This document shows positions 11,501 to 25,800 of a DNA stretch of 64,000 bases, piece after piece. The notes beneath the pieces are model-generated. The model saw only the letters and a list, made by a program, of their open reading frames with translations. It ran no database searches and was not told where the DNA came from. A program made the position numbers and the translations under genes. Within the stretch, counting starts at the first letter, position 1. The number at the start of each line of letters is the position of its first letter. Source of the stretch: Pyxicephalus adspersus (taxonomy: Eukaryota; Chordata; Amphibia; Anura; Pyxicephalidae); the NCBI RefSeq assembly GCF_032062135.1, contig NC_092859.1, positions 127,994,082 to 128,058,081 of the forward strand, given 5' to 3'.

Positions 11501-14500
11501 AACATTGTTATCACATTTGCATTGCATGCTGCCAGGGCGAGACTCTTACGAGACCACCCACTTCTTAGAGGTATGTACTGTATGTTACATAACTTACTTA
11601 AAAAAAAATATATCAAATAAATTATAATCCTTTTTGCATCAATGTGTATTTTATGGAGATCATAGCATACATGCTGCATCATGTCCTCTGTCTATATCTT
11701 TCAAACTTACACTGCCTGGCTAAAAAATTCTCCATTCTTGTGGGGGCTGTGTTATGATTTGGGGTTACGTCAGCAGGTCAGGTTTAAGTTCAGCATTATT
11801 TTTATCAAACAGTTTTTTTATAGCACCAACATATTACACAGCGCTGTACAGTAAATAGGGCTAGCAAAGGACAAATAGGACGAGGAAGACCATTCCAGAG
11901 AGTCAGGGAAGCTCTAGAAAAGTTTTGGAGCCGTGCATGTGATGAAGTTATGAGAGAGGAAGTCATTAGTAGCTCATTGGAGGAGTGAAGAGAATGACTA
12001 CATGTGTATTTGACAAAAAAAAATCAGGTCAGCTGACTTCCTTAATATAATGGGCCTGATTTATGAAAGCTCTACAAGGCTGGAGAGAATACTATTTCAG
12101 AAGTGAAGCTGGGTGATCCAGAAAACATGGATTGGGATTTTAAAAACCATTTGCTATTTGCTAGCAAATGTTTTGAATCCTGGACCAGATCCATTCCGGG
12201 TTTGCTGGATCACCCAGCTACACTAATGAAAGTGTATTCTCTCCAGCCTTTGAGAGCTTTCATAAATCAGGGCCAATGAATTAGCAGTTTTTTTCATAAA
12301 TAGATTTTATTTCCTGATGGCTGGAGTAAATTCTAAGATGACAATGCTAGGAATCATTAGGCTCAAACTCTGAAATATTGATTCAAGGAGCTTGAAACAA
12401 CATTTTCACAAATAGATTGACACAGTGTCCAAACCTTAACTCCATTAAGAATCTTTGGGATGTGCTGAAGAAAACTTTACAGTGGTCTGACTCTCCCATT
12501 ACCAAAAGAAGATTTTGGGGGGAAAATTAATGCAACTCTTGATAAAAATAAATGTGAGATTGCTTAAGCTTTTTGAAAATGAGACAGAAAAAGCAGGGGT
12601 TTTCCAATGGCAAATATAGATTTATTAAATTGTAGTAAATCATATATAGCACATATTGCTGTGTAGAAAATATTCATACCATATATAGTATTGGTCATTT
12701 CCATTCACAACTACTTGGGAGGTGCAACCTATTCATTATACAGGGGATCCCTAATTATGAGAATCGCAAATAGATACAAAAGAAGAAATCACTGCGTATC
12801 CCTGACGGGTATTCTAATAGGGGTACCTCAATGGTAAACATAAGTATGTATCCACATATTTGTCTGTAGAATAAAGGGTAAAGAGTAAGGGTATATTGGC
12901 TCCTTTAAATATAACTCCTTACTCTTCACCCTTTATTCTACAGATAAATATGTGAATATATACCTATGTTTACCATTGAGGTATACCTATTGGAATACTC
13001 TACAACCATTGGAAAACCCTTGCTTTTTTGTCTCATTTTCCTAATATTTGATTTCTGGGGTTGGCAAAAGACTTGAAGGTGGATAGTTAGACTACCTTTC
13101 TACTTTTACCCTAAGCCTATTGAAAAAATATCATGGTTAATGCATGCCATGTGATTTTTTTAGACAAGTAATATACTTTTTTTACATACATTTTTCTTAT
13201 GAAATTGAAGCTTGAAAAATCTTTCAGTGCAGGTTCATTGCTTTCTTCATGTATTGTAAAATACTAGTATTGTAGTATAGTTAATAAATCAAGTAATAAG
13301 TAGGTAATAAGTAAATCAATGGATAATGTATATTATTTTAATAATCCCAAAATAATATTTACAGGCTTAGCAACTGCAGCACTAAATTTGATCTTAACAT
13401 CTAAAGACTTGGTAAAGCTCTGTGAAGTGCATTAGTAACAAAGGACTGGCGCTTTGGTCATCTGCACCAGTAACAAAATTAACAAACTTAGAATATGGCT
13501 AACCTGAAATTCACTGGGAGAAAACCTAGGTATCAGTGGCTGCAGAGGAGAGAGCTAACTTATCCTAGCATTTGTGGGTCAGGAAATGTCTGCTGATTGG
13601 AAATCCTGCCATCTTGGAAAGTATAGAAATAAAAGTAATGTCTAGTGATTAAAGGAGTCTCATAATGACATTCCAGATGAAAAATGGTGAAGCCAAAGTC
13701 CAGACATTGATGACAGAACGAAGCAAGGATAATAATGACCTTGGTACAATGATATATAGGGCAAATGTAGGCTAGGTAGGCTCATCAATCATTTGTGTTT
13801 GAATGGCTGGGATTAAATATGTTGTCCTTAGTAACAAATGAGAATGCTTGCTTTTGTTATCCAATCAGCATGTCATCTAAAATCTAACTTTATATTCCAG
13901 GAAACTTTAACTTGTTTTTGTGATTGTTTAAATCACTTCCAACTTTTAGGTATAGGCATCTGTCCTTGGCTAGATATGTCAGATTTATGAAATGTTAAGT
14001 ATTGCCAGTGTGTATAAAAAATGCAATGAATCTTTGAAATAATTGCATTTATTCGTGTTTTCCATCTAGAAAGTCAGTTTTCCTGGGATCAGTACAGAAT
14101 AAAGAAACATTTATGTTTTATGGTTTTCTTGTCCTTAGGCTCATTGCCGCATAAAATATTTGGGGGCCACGACTGCAGTGTGACCAGTTTACTTTATCCT
14201 CATGCACGTTCAGAGAAGTTTGATCCAAGCTGGCTTATTTCTGGTGACCAGAATTCATCAATAATTTGGCGAGATGTGTTTACCGGGGAAATATTCCACA
14301 AGTTCATTTTACAGGCTGGTGCAATTCTTAAACTGCTAGTTCCCCCAACTGACTACAAAGTAAGTTAAATCCTCATAGTGCAGTCTCCATTTCATTAGCT
14401 AGTTCTATTTGCTATAAAAGGTGATATATAAAAGTGCTGTGAAACCAAAACTTGTATTTATATACTGTGACATATATTATATTTCCAGAACATTGCTAGT

Positions 14501-17500
14501 TTCCTTGCTGTGATATTCTGTTTTAATTATTGATTTGTGCACTTTTGTTTTGGCTCAGTTAAAAATAATTTAAAAAGACAGCTTTAGGTCAGCTAAAGTT
14601 GACATTTAAAAAAATGCCTGACCTTTTGAATAAAATACATAGAACTCTGACAGACAGTCAGCATGCAGCACTAAAGTCTCTATCCTGCAGTGGGAAAAAA
14701 CTATAGCTGCTGCCTGTCTAAGGAAATAAATACTTGTTGTATCGATGGTCTTTTTGCATTCAAATTTTTATTGAGAAGAAATAAAGATTACAAACAAGGA
14801 GCAATATGCAAAACATGACAGATATCAACCCACAAAATAAAATAAGTGACGCTGCAGATGAAGAAAACAATGTATGACTCAAAAAATACAATATCTATCT
14901 ATCTATCTATCTATNNNNNNNNNNNNNNNNNNNNNNNNNNNNNNNNNNNNNNNNNNNNNNNNNNNNNNNNNNNNNNNNNNNNNNNNNNNNNNNNNNNNNN
15001 NNNNNNNNNNNNNNNNNNNNNNNNNNNNNNNNNNNNNNNNNNNNNNNNNNNNNNNNNNNNNNNNNNNNNNNNNNNNNNNNNNNNNNNNNNNNNNNNNNNN
15101 NNNNNNNNNNNNNNNNNNNNNNNNNNNNNNNNNNNNNNNNNNNNNNNNNNNNNNNNNNNNNNNNNNNNNNNNNNNNNNNNNNNNNNNNTATCTATCTATC
15201 TATTTATTTATCTATTTAACTATTATATTTTATTTACTTGTATTTATATAACACCAACATATTACGCAGAGCTGTACAAAGTCCATAGTCATGTCACTAG
15301 CTGTCCCTCAAAGGGGCTGGTCAAGTTACCACTGGTCAAGTTTTGGGGGGAAAGCCAATTAACCAAACTGCATGTTTTTGGAATGTGAGGAAACCAGAGT
15401 ACCCAAAGGAAACCCACGTAAACACAGGGAGACCCAGCAAACTCCAAACTCCATGCTAACCTCTAAGCACATAACACTGTGAGTGATTTAAATTACTGCA
15501 GCAAATATTGCAGAACAAGTGAAGTTGGATTTGACTACCCCTTGGTATTCCATGACCTGAAAAAATGAGAATCCTTACAGACGTATTGCATCCTACAGTT
15601 TTGATTTTTTTTCTTTCTTGTAATGAAAAAGAAGAATATCTGCCACTGGGAATTACAATAAAATGTTTTACATTTTATGTCTATGGAATCAAGTCTGGAA
15701 GTGTCCAAATTCAAGCAAAAATATATACTTATAGTTTTTGATAGACTTGAAAAGAGTATGGCTGATTTTAGGTTGTGGCATGGTTCCGGAAGTGACATAT
15801 TGCTTCCGGCTGTGCAGTTGCCAGAAAGAACAACACCAAAAATGCAAAGACAATGCAAGCAAACCTGGGTGGTTTTCCAGATCTGGGCGCTATACCAACA
15901 GTGTGAAATATTATATTATAATTATCTTTTAATGTATCTATAACACATAGAAATCATTTTAAATACAGTTTTACAGTTTTAAATACAGATATGGAATTTG
16001 TGGGAATAGAATTTAAATAAATTATTACACTTTCCTATTTACACTGGAGCCGATTCATAAATTTTGGATCAAGATCAATAAGTTGTAGTTATATTTACAT
16101 TGGGTTCAGATTTCCATCAGTCCATAAGGGACCTCTGTGTTTGTAATTCTCTTCTATGTTCTCCTGGTCGTGTACCTATATTAGATAAGAGGTCAGTTAT
16201 CAGGGTCTTTGTTGATGACAGAAGAGCGCTGACAAATAATAGGTAGACATAACTAATACCAAGCCATCACATTTTTCCTGCTGTAATCTAACCATTCAAA
16301 AATGTATTTTGTTTGTTGCATGAAACCTAACTTAACTTGACTTAGATGTGCAGAAAAAGTTCAAAAATTATTATTGAAAACATTATTCTTTTTGTGTTTT
16401 ACTAACTTAGGTAAAATTGTTCCAGAGTATCTACTGTGTATGCAGTGATAACTCAGTGGCACTTTTGAATCTACAGGAGCGATTATGTTTTTTCCATGCT
16501 AGAAAACATCTGTTTCCTGTAAAGACATTGAGATGGCACCCTGTGGAAGAAGCTTTGGTTGTCGGTTGTGAAGATGACTCGGTTTATGTTTGGGAGATCG
16601 AAACTGGTAATTCCTTATTTTAAAATTAGCAATTAAAATGGATTGTCATTAAAATTCAGACTTTACATCATTTGATATGTTACATATCAGCTCCAACAAG
16701 TTGCCAGTTGAATTTTCAATAAAAATGTGTTCTTTTCTTATACTATTTACAAATTCTTACCAAACATTAAAGGAGGTTTAAACAATCACTGACCTCTCTA
16801 GCTGCTACTAGTCTGAAGGTATTATTTTTTGGGATACAAACAACTCTAGAGAAGGGTTTCAGTTACATTGTTTTTTTAGATAAAGTCTGAAAATTTGTCA
16901 AGATTCTTGAGCAAAAATAATTAAAAAGTGAATGTCTCATTAATGCTTATAGATACACAGATGAATAGGGTCTTGTTTTAAAGTGCTTTTACTGCTTGCT
17001 TATAATATGTAAATACATTATTTATTTACATGATCTGGTGACAAGTTCATTTTAAGACCCAGGTTTAGGGAAGGCCTAGAGCACATTTTGGTGAAAATCT
17101 AGGAAGTGTCCCACTATGTCCTTCTGTGATGCACCACAATGGATCACTTAATGACCAACCACTGTGGAGGACTATTCTGCTCCCTGCAAGGAGGAGGCCT
17201 TCCGCTCATCCGCCTCTCCATAGAACGGAACACACAGTAGCTCTGCAACATGTAGGTACAGTAATTGTTCATAAAAGCAGATTCAGATTAAGCAATCCCA
17301 TGCCGCTACCTATGGTTGGCAACATGACAGTCGCTCAATCACTGGCACTGCAGGGCTGGTTTCTAAAGAACCAACATCTGCAAATTTAACTAGCTAGTAC
17401 AGTAATACTCACTGCCAACCCTATTCATTTATTATGGGGCTGAAGCTACATGTAGCGACTCCCCGGAGGCAGCAGATCCCTGGCATAAGGAAGTGGTAAC

Positions 17501-20500
17501 CACACCCCAACTTCAAAGACAGTGTGAACATAGCCTAGGACTGCCAATCTGTCAATAAATATGAGCATTTAGAGTATGACAATTATATAGTGTCTCTATA
17601 CAGTTTACATCAGGAGTCAGCAAACTCCGGCCTTTAGGCCAGATATGGTCTAGCCGGTAGTTTGTTTAGGCCTAACGACCCCTGGCCGATCCGGCCTAAT
17701 GCCATCTACCAGGGGGCTTTAGGAACTACCGGAGCTGGAGACACCGGAGCTCTGGTGCCACCTCCTTTCTGTTGCTCCCCTATTTATTGATACTTCCGCC
17801 GCCGCAAAAAGAGAGAACGCTCCCTGAAGGTAAATCCCTCTCCTCCACAATGCATATGGAGGAGAGGGACTTTCACTCAGAGTTTGGCCTAGAGTGCTCC
17901 CGCTCACCCACCCCCATTTGCACAAAAATTAAAAACATTTTTTTTCTACACTGTACATCATCTGGATTCCTATATTCCCATCCTTTTATTCTAGAATTAG
18001 AGTTATGCTTGCTAGCTATCAGAAATAAACTATTGTCAAACAACCAATAAATGTATTCCTGATACACAGAGGTGGTATATGGTAATTAGGTAAGACATTT
18101 TGCATTTGTACTACTATGTCCTTAAAATGATAGGGTGTGTGATGAAAGCCATATGTAGAGGAGGATGAGCAAGTTGTCAGATGCTTCAAAAATGGTAAAT
18201 ATACACTTTCCCAGTCATGTCATGACCAAGTCAAGTTGTCAACTGTCCATGTTGGCTTGGCCTCTTTTGTTCATAGACATAAAAGAGTAAGTTAAGTGTG
18301 CACTGGAGGAGTCCGAATATAGTTCAACATGAGTGTGGTTGGATTATGTCTGTACACCTGTCCCTTCCATGTCTGTATTAGTACAGGTAGACTAATGAAA
18401 ATTGACTGCTGGATAGATGCTATGGGATTCTATATATCCACAGTCTGCAGAACGTACATGTAATATACCCTGCAGTCTCAACATTAAAAACAAATTATTA
18501 TTTGTCCTGTTACACCAGTAAAAATGAAACTGGATTATGTAGAGGCAGCAAGAAGAAGGTAAGCATGTACCTGAGCATCATACAAGTGAGGATTTTCACC
18601 AGAACAAAAGCTAGCCAGTTTGCACCTAGATCTGCTTGTCATAAGCAGTATCTGTCAGATGCTCCATTTGACCTTTGTAGTTAGTGATTCTGTCTGTCTT
18701 CTGGATTTGCTCTCTGCCATAACTGCTCTTAGCGTAATTGTTTGTTTGTTCAGTGACAATGAGTGGCAGATTGAGTCAGCTAAGATGGGTACGGTATTTT
18801 CAAGTGCAAGATAAAAATCAGCTTTTTGTTCCTCTCCTACCAAGGAATTTACATTTAATTGGCTTTAATCTACTCTGGGAATTAGTACAGACCCATTTCT
18901 AGCAGATTCATATCTATTCTAGTAGGGGTTAATAAAATTTAGATTCACCTACAAGAAGCTCTGATATAAAACAGGCATGTTCTGGTATATAAATATCTGA
19001 AAATGATATTTACTAATCTCCTTTTTTTTGGAGATTGTATTCCTTATCTGCTTTTTTAAACACATTCTTTGATATGGTAATGGGATTGGTGAGGACCATT
19101 TGTTGGTTTAATGGTAGCTGCTTTTAACAATTTTTATCAAAAGGTATGCTTACCATACTGTACTTACTCGAATATAAACTGATCTGAATTCAAACCAGGG
19201 TACTTAATTTTAAATTAAAGTACGGGAAAATGCTCTGATCTGTGTCTATGTCACAAAAATGGATGTCAGTGTTAACATATTTAAACAGTAATCAATAGAA
19301 ATGTCAGTTAGACTTATGTAAATGAATACATGGTGTGTGTTTTTCAAACATTTATTTAAAAGTGGAAAAATATTAAAATTATATGGGCTTGATCTATATT
19401 TTGTTCACATTTTACAGCTTAAAGTATTTGATTCCTTTGAGCCGGTTAAGATGGATAACTTGCTATTCAAAGAATATTTGTAAATTGTTGTCTGCCATCA
19501 AGAGATGGTGCTGTGTCCTTTATTTCTCGGACAGCAAGAGTTTGTTACATAATTTTTATAAGCACCATCTACTGGCCTGACCTCAAAATAAACCAATATA
19601 ATTTTTGTATTTCAATTTTGAGTGAAAAAATCTCAGTTTATACTCCAGTATATACTGTAAATCAAAACAGTTTCTCCTCATATATGCAATAACTAAATAA
19701 TTTACTTCACTGGTCCTTAATTTTTCAGCAGTGGCTTTGTCCTGAATGCCTTTAGAACACTGGTCCCTAACCTTTTGGAGCTTGCGGACCACTAATCTTA
19801 TGGACTCTGGACCATGCATGCGCGGGGAGCCGTGTGTCACTTAAAGGGGAAGAAACTTCCCCCCAGACTGACGTCATGATGCCAGAACCTGCCCACTCTC
19901 CCATCCAAACCTGCATTGGGAGAGAGGTTGGGTTGTGTCCAGAGAAACAACCCGCCTACCGATATTAGCTTGCAATCCGTATGGGACACATGGTCCACGG
20001 CTCTGGCTGGTGGCTCCTTCTCCTGACCCTGCTGGGGGGCTGCACTGGCCAGAGCTGGGGCCCACCTGTCATATGGCATTTATAGTTCTATACCCAAATA
20101 TAAAAAAAAAATCTTTATTCTAGTACATTTTAGATTTTAAAATGTTTAGTGATTTGTTTACCTATATTTTAAGTTAAATTACACTTCTAAGAAACAAATA
20201 TTTAAAACATTAAAACTTTTCCTAGTGTTATACTGTGGTCACTAGCCTTTTGTCTCTGAGCCATGCCTCTGGCTTCCTTTTGTTTCCATCACTCTTTGTC
20301 TTTCACCCAGCATAGTCATCAGTCAGAATTAGATTTGAGTAGGGATGTAGACCTAGGCTGATAAATTCTGCAGGGGCTTTTCAGCTGCTGGAGGCTGGGA
20401 CATTGCAGGGGTCAAGGTCACAGTGGTCAGCAGCAGCATGTATTTGAAATATGCTGTGTTTACCCTTAAGGCTCATATATGAGCAAAGCTTTGTAACTGG

Positions 20501-22828
20501 CTTGTGAGTGTGGCCTGTAACATTAACCCTTTGCCATACGGCTCAATTTACTGCACTATCTTTTGTTGTGGTGGTCACTCTGTAATTGAATCTTGCCTTC
20601 AATACATCTGTGCCAAAATAACTGTGAACAATACATTTTATAGCTTACATTTACCTTCTGTGTTTTTGCATTTTATGAGCTTAAATTTCTTTTGTTACTT
20701 AACCATTATACTTTTGCTATATACATTTTTAAAATTTTCCTACCTTTGACTGTATATAATTCCTTAAATAAATAGGGGCAGATCTGTCACAGAGAACAAT
20801 AGGGGGCCATTCAATGGCCTGCAACGATTTTATTGCTGTTATTCTGCTAAAATACATGTATATCGAAGGATCTTTTCCCTTTTACTATTAAGAAATGGTA
20901 TTGTGATTATTTTCTTCCAGGTTGGAAAAACCTGTATGCGTTTTCTAGCACCTTTTTTCACTTTCATATCATTTTTAAAAGGGATTACACAGCACCTTCA
21001 ACTTTACAGGCAATGATAGACATACTTCCATCTATTGAGAATATCAGATCACACAGTAACTGTGTTAGGCGTAGGTTACCTTTTGCTTTTCATGCCTTTT
21101 ACGTTTATGTACTGGTGTACATATTACAGAAAATTTTAACTCAAAATAACAGTCACAGGTTTCTCTAGGCCTTTTCAACCCTATGGAAAACTATGTCTTC
21201 TACTTTTCTTCCATTCCACAGCCACAGCTTCTGTCAGTCTGTTTGGTACTCAGCACTTCTAAGAGTGTAAGATGCCTGTGTCCCCCACCATGCACTGTAG
21301 TTTATTGATCTTACCTTTACGTCATTAGAGGATCTAACAAAGTTGCGGGGATCAAAGAATAGAACCACAGAGGGTAGGGTAGTTGCAGGCGTGTGATAAA
21401 CCTCCGCAGTTTACTGTTTTGTTGGACATGAGCTGTACTTGCATTTGCATGCAGTTGTGTTTGCATTGCAGTGGTTTGTAGTATGGTTCCTGGATGCGAT
21501 ATGTAGTTTGTGACAACTGTTAAGACACTTCCATTGACGTAAATTGACATGAAAGCATACAATGGTGTCACCTTCTCTCCTGCAGCCTGCTGATGGGACA
21601 ATGAACAGTACCACACTGACAAGTTATTAACTGCTGACTCTCTCCTATTGTCAGTGTGTGGACTGTCAGTACAAGTGTATGTATATGTGCTTAATTACCA
21701 CTATCACTACCCTTCTTCTTCTAGTCTGAATGCTGCTATGTAGGGAAAAATAGGTGGCAGGTACCAAGGGAAGTTCTGGTATATATAGCAGTTGCATATA
21801 AAAACTGGAGATCAACCTTGTAGTACCCATATGTGTGCTTCTTTTACATTTAGGCCAATTTGCAACAGGCTCCAATATTTCCAAACTTAGCTGTAGAAAA
21901 ATACATTTTTCTTTGTTCATCATTGTTGGGAAGATTTAAATCCACCCTTAATAGGAATCAGAAGGCCTCTTTCCCACATAGCAAGAATGCACTGTATTCA
22001 GTGGGACATGGTGTAATCCCAGCCAGGACACTATCTACATGGAGTTTGCAGGTTCTCCCTGTCTGGTTTCCTTCCATATCCCAAATCAACATGCAGTTAT
22101 GTTAATTGGCTTCCTCCTAAATTGACTAAATTTAGACTACAATAATGACTTATGACTATGGTAGGGACATTAGATTGTGAGCTCCTTTGAGGGACAGTTA
22201 GTGACACGACTATGGACTTTGTACAGCTCTGCATAATATGATGGCACTATATAAAATACTGTGTAATTTTAATAACAATAATAAAGCCATATCCCTTTGG
22301 TCGCAAGGCCTGATTCTCCCTGAACTCTACATGAAAATTACCTAGTCCTACTTCGTCAATGCACTGTACATTGTGCAGCATTAGTAAAATTGAAAGTCAA
22401 ATTGAAAAAATGTACTTCTTGATTCTACTAAAATTACACTTGAAAGGCGTAAAAAAAATCTGCAGAATAAAATCACTGTGGGTTGTTGTCCATTACTGTA
22501 AAATATTCCATATGTGTGGTTGTAAGTCCTGACTCTACCATAATCTTACCTAAAAAGACTTTGCTGGGGTCTATGTCCCTCCATTGTGTGAATGTTGTAG
22601 AAATTTGACAATCCCTAACCCTTAGTATACCAGCTACTAATAGACACATTGTAATATTTTGTTACAATTTGTCTGTCACTTTGTAATATATTGTTACAAT
22701 ATATGTTTGTCCATCAGATAACATATTGAAAGACAAACATCATTATTTCAAAAAGAAAATATGTGGAGCAAATGAAACGTGGAGCAAAAGCAGAATGATA
22801 TTTAAAACTTTTTATTACCTTCAATAGG

Positions 22829-22866
<38 letters not shown>

Positions 22867-25800
22867 AGGCCCATACATTTTTTAATTGTCCTAGTTCTAG
22901 GAAAGCAAACATTATATTCAATAAATATTGTGTTAATAACTTTGTCTAGTAAAGTTACATCCACACATTTATATAAATACCTAGCTTTATTGTATCTATG
23001 ATTTTCTTACTTTGCAGATTGCTGTTATGCTAAATGAAGCCAATATCTCAGTAATTGTGTATTCATACAATAGGGTGTATGGGTGCATTTGTATACATTT
23101 GATAGTTAACACAATCAGAATCCCTATCTTTTCATGTATCCCTGCACCCAGACGCACCAAGTGTGAAATGGTGTTGCTAGAAAGAGGGCACCCGGTTGAT
23201 CTTTATTCCGTTCATGTGAGTGAGGCAATGAACTTCATCTGTAAGTGATGAAAAATGATACATCTTCAATTGCTAAAAATTCCATGATAGATACAGCATG
23301 ATTCAGCTGTCACTCACTGGCTTCTTGAACTCTGACAGAAGGCTTAAAATAATAAGCAACCCTGTCAATGAAACACATTTTATTGTTTGACAAAAAAAGA
23401 AACCTTAGTTTGTCAAAGCAAACAACAAGTCATTGCAATAAAGGAGTCTTCTCCGGTGATATTATTTCCATTGTGTTTTTTTCTTTACCGTTAATTATCA
23501 CTATAATCCTTGTGCCATGTATGTACTAAGAGAGATGCCATAGTTCAATAAAACATGAAAGATTTTCGTGTTAAATTTAAAGCAACTTCAAAGTGGAAAA
23601 ATGTCTACAATAAAAACCCGTAGATAATTATGATACTGTGCAAATGTACATGACATATCTCAATGTGAAAATGTCAGTCTAGTAAACAATGCATAAAATA
23701 TGCTAGTAGAATACGCTTGTCTATTCTTTTTATGTATTTATTTACTTACTATTTAAATTATTGTAGGCTGTTACAATGAAGAATACCAAAAATACATATT
23801 TAATACAATGCAAACAAGAAAAAAAAATACACCCAAAGGTCTATATATAAAGCAGTAATCCTGACATTCACAGAAACATTCCCTGGTAGAGAATCAATCA
23901 CTGCCATTAAAACACAAAGACCTGGAAGATTCTCCACTCGGGAATGTTCAGTGAATGTCATATTCAATGTTTTTATAAACAGACCCCTTTGACTCATATT
24001 CTGTGTTGCTGAGGTTCTACATATTTTCAGAGAAATACTGCCAAGAGCAACATCTTAATGCAAAACACATTATTTGAAAAAAAACAATCAATAAATATTT
24101 TACTTCAACTGGAGTGGAATGATTCATGTTATCCAAAGCTTGACGCAGATCTCAGGAATTTACCAAAAGTGAATATAAGCAGTTATGGGTTTTGAAAAGC
24201 AGTTTGCTTGATATTTACTTCCTGGCAAACCTGATGGGTTCACTGGATGTTATCCAATAATTTAGCACAGATATTGTACCAACTCTTGTCACTGTAACTG
24301 GCCTGCAATAAAGTTTTGCAGATTTGCTCAAAATACATAACGTTTTTTTACAAACTGGACCAGAAAGTTGTCCAACAGGGTATGTTTTTTTTTAAGGATC
24401 ATGATTTTATTATTTCTGTTGTTTGTGATATCAGTCTATAGACTTTCCATTTATGATTGATGTACATTGGGGATAAAGGCTTGGATTCCGTGGGCTGTTG
24501 TAGTTAGATTTGCATGTGGAATAGTGATTGTGCTTCTGTAACGCATCTCTTGGCTGTAGAAATAAAGAAAAAACACAAAAGCATTGAAATGAATCAATCT
24601 TAAAATGTTGATGACTGTGTGGTAAAATGAGCCTTCTATATTATAAAGCCTGGCCCTCAGGGATTGGTACTTCTATACGGGATTGTCATTGTTTTCTTTA
24701 ATTTTTTTAAAAAAAGGCCTTAATCATTTACATATTGCAGAATATTAAGTATAATTTATGTGTCAATTGTTCCTCCTCTCAAAAAGTAGTACGAGCACAC
24801 AGGCTAAAAACAATGTATTAGTTGCTAGGACTTGTCTCTGGAAGGCAGGCAGTAATGCACATTGCATTGACATGTGTAGCCATGTGTTGATTTGTGTTGC
24901 GTTAAATTATTGTAGGACTGTATTTAAATTGCCATGAATGACAAACTACAGATCAATGCACTCAAAAGCAGCATGCTAGAGTATTTTTTTCCAGCACATC
25001 ACAAAGGAACATATTGCTTGGAAATGACTTTGTTGAAACTCTTCTAATGTTTAATGATTAATCTTTGTGCCAGAAAATGCTGCAAAATGTATTAAGGTAT
25101 CTGGTGGGAAAAAAGACAAACCAGTCTATGGGAAGATTAGGCCTATTGTCTTAGAGTGGATATAAATGGCATACCAAGAATTCATGGGAATAAAAAAGTA
25201 GCTATTTGTAGTCCCTCCTGGTAGTGCTCCTCAGTAGTATACAGTTGTTAGAAAGAGAAAATACACCCTTGTTCAATTTTAATGTTTTATGTATCATCAC
25301 ATAACATCACCAGGTTCATAGCAGGTGATACAATTAGGTAAATACAACCTCAAAGGAACACCAAAGACATGAAATATTACACCATGCCATTATTTATCAA
25401 GTCAAAATGCAGAAGTGGTGTGTAAAAAAAAGAAGTAAAGCTTTACCATTTCCATAAGGGTTAAGAGAGTGCGTGGCAGCAATGTGCTCTCAAATGTCAC
25501 TTGAATTATTGAGAAGTCTGACCACCTTTAAAAAAAAAAAGTTTTGGTCTTCAGCATATAGGTGTGTGTTAACACAAAGCCAAGGAGACAAGACAAATGA
25601 GTTACTCCATAACTGTACCCATTTTACTAATCCTACATTGTATCATCTCTTTGTTTGGCTGGTGTCAATGAAACCTAGAAGTTCACTATCATATATAGAT
25701 CAATGATCTCTGAAAAAGATTTAACCTCTCCCTTCTTTTATTCTAGACATATAATAGACATAATAGAAAATGTTAATGTGCCCTTAACTTTGCTTGAGTT

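Larger units (their letters stand above)
11728..12560 (+). pseudogene. Broken Tc1-like transposase
   Basis: At 11733-11800 one frame reads [15 protein letters not shown], the strand before the second catalytic Asp region of Tc1/mariner transposases. At 12300-12550, across frameshifts, there are DDNARNH, then [16 protein letters not shown] (the SPDLNPIENLWD region) and GLTLP...[11 protein letters not shown]. The middle is interrupted by an L2-type tail (11815-11885) and a palindromic MITE (12051-12275). Several frameshifts and stops: dead. Confidence 0.75.
11571..14138 (+). other. WDR72: WDR72 intron between exons 7 and 8 of window
   Basis: 2568 bp, dense in transposon remains between 11700 and 13045: a broken Tc1-like transposase, an L2-type tail, a palindromic MITE and a second, larger palindromic element. 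The rest (13045-14138) is ordinary sequence with nothing recognised. Confidence 0.7.
14360..16410 (+). other. WDR72: WDR72 intron between exons 8 and 9 of window, with assembly gap
   Basis: 2051 bp as given, including 274 N bases (14915-15188) inside an ATCT microsatellite, so the true length is unknown. A minus-strand SINE tail follows the gap (15230-15460). The 15540-15900 stretch contains 'ttccggaagtgac...gcttccgg' and looks like old repeat but I could not name it. Confidence 0.7.

Noticed and set aside
14846..15388. 180- and 125-codon ORFs on the + strand
   Set aside because: They run through 274 unknown bases and a tetranucleotide repeat; the readable parts are Ile-Tyr-Leu-Ser repeats.
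17126..17389. 87-codon ORF with Arg/His-rich product
   Set aside because: No family signature, within an intron and in sequence that looks repeat-derived.
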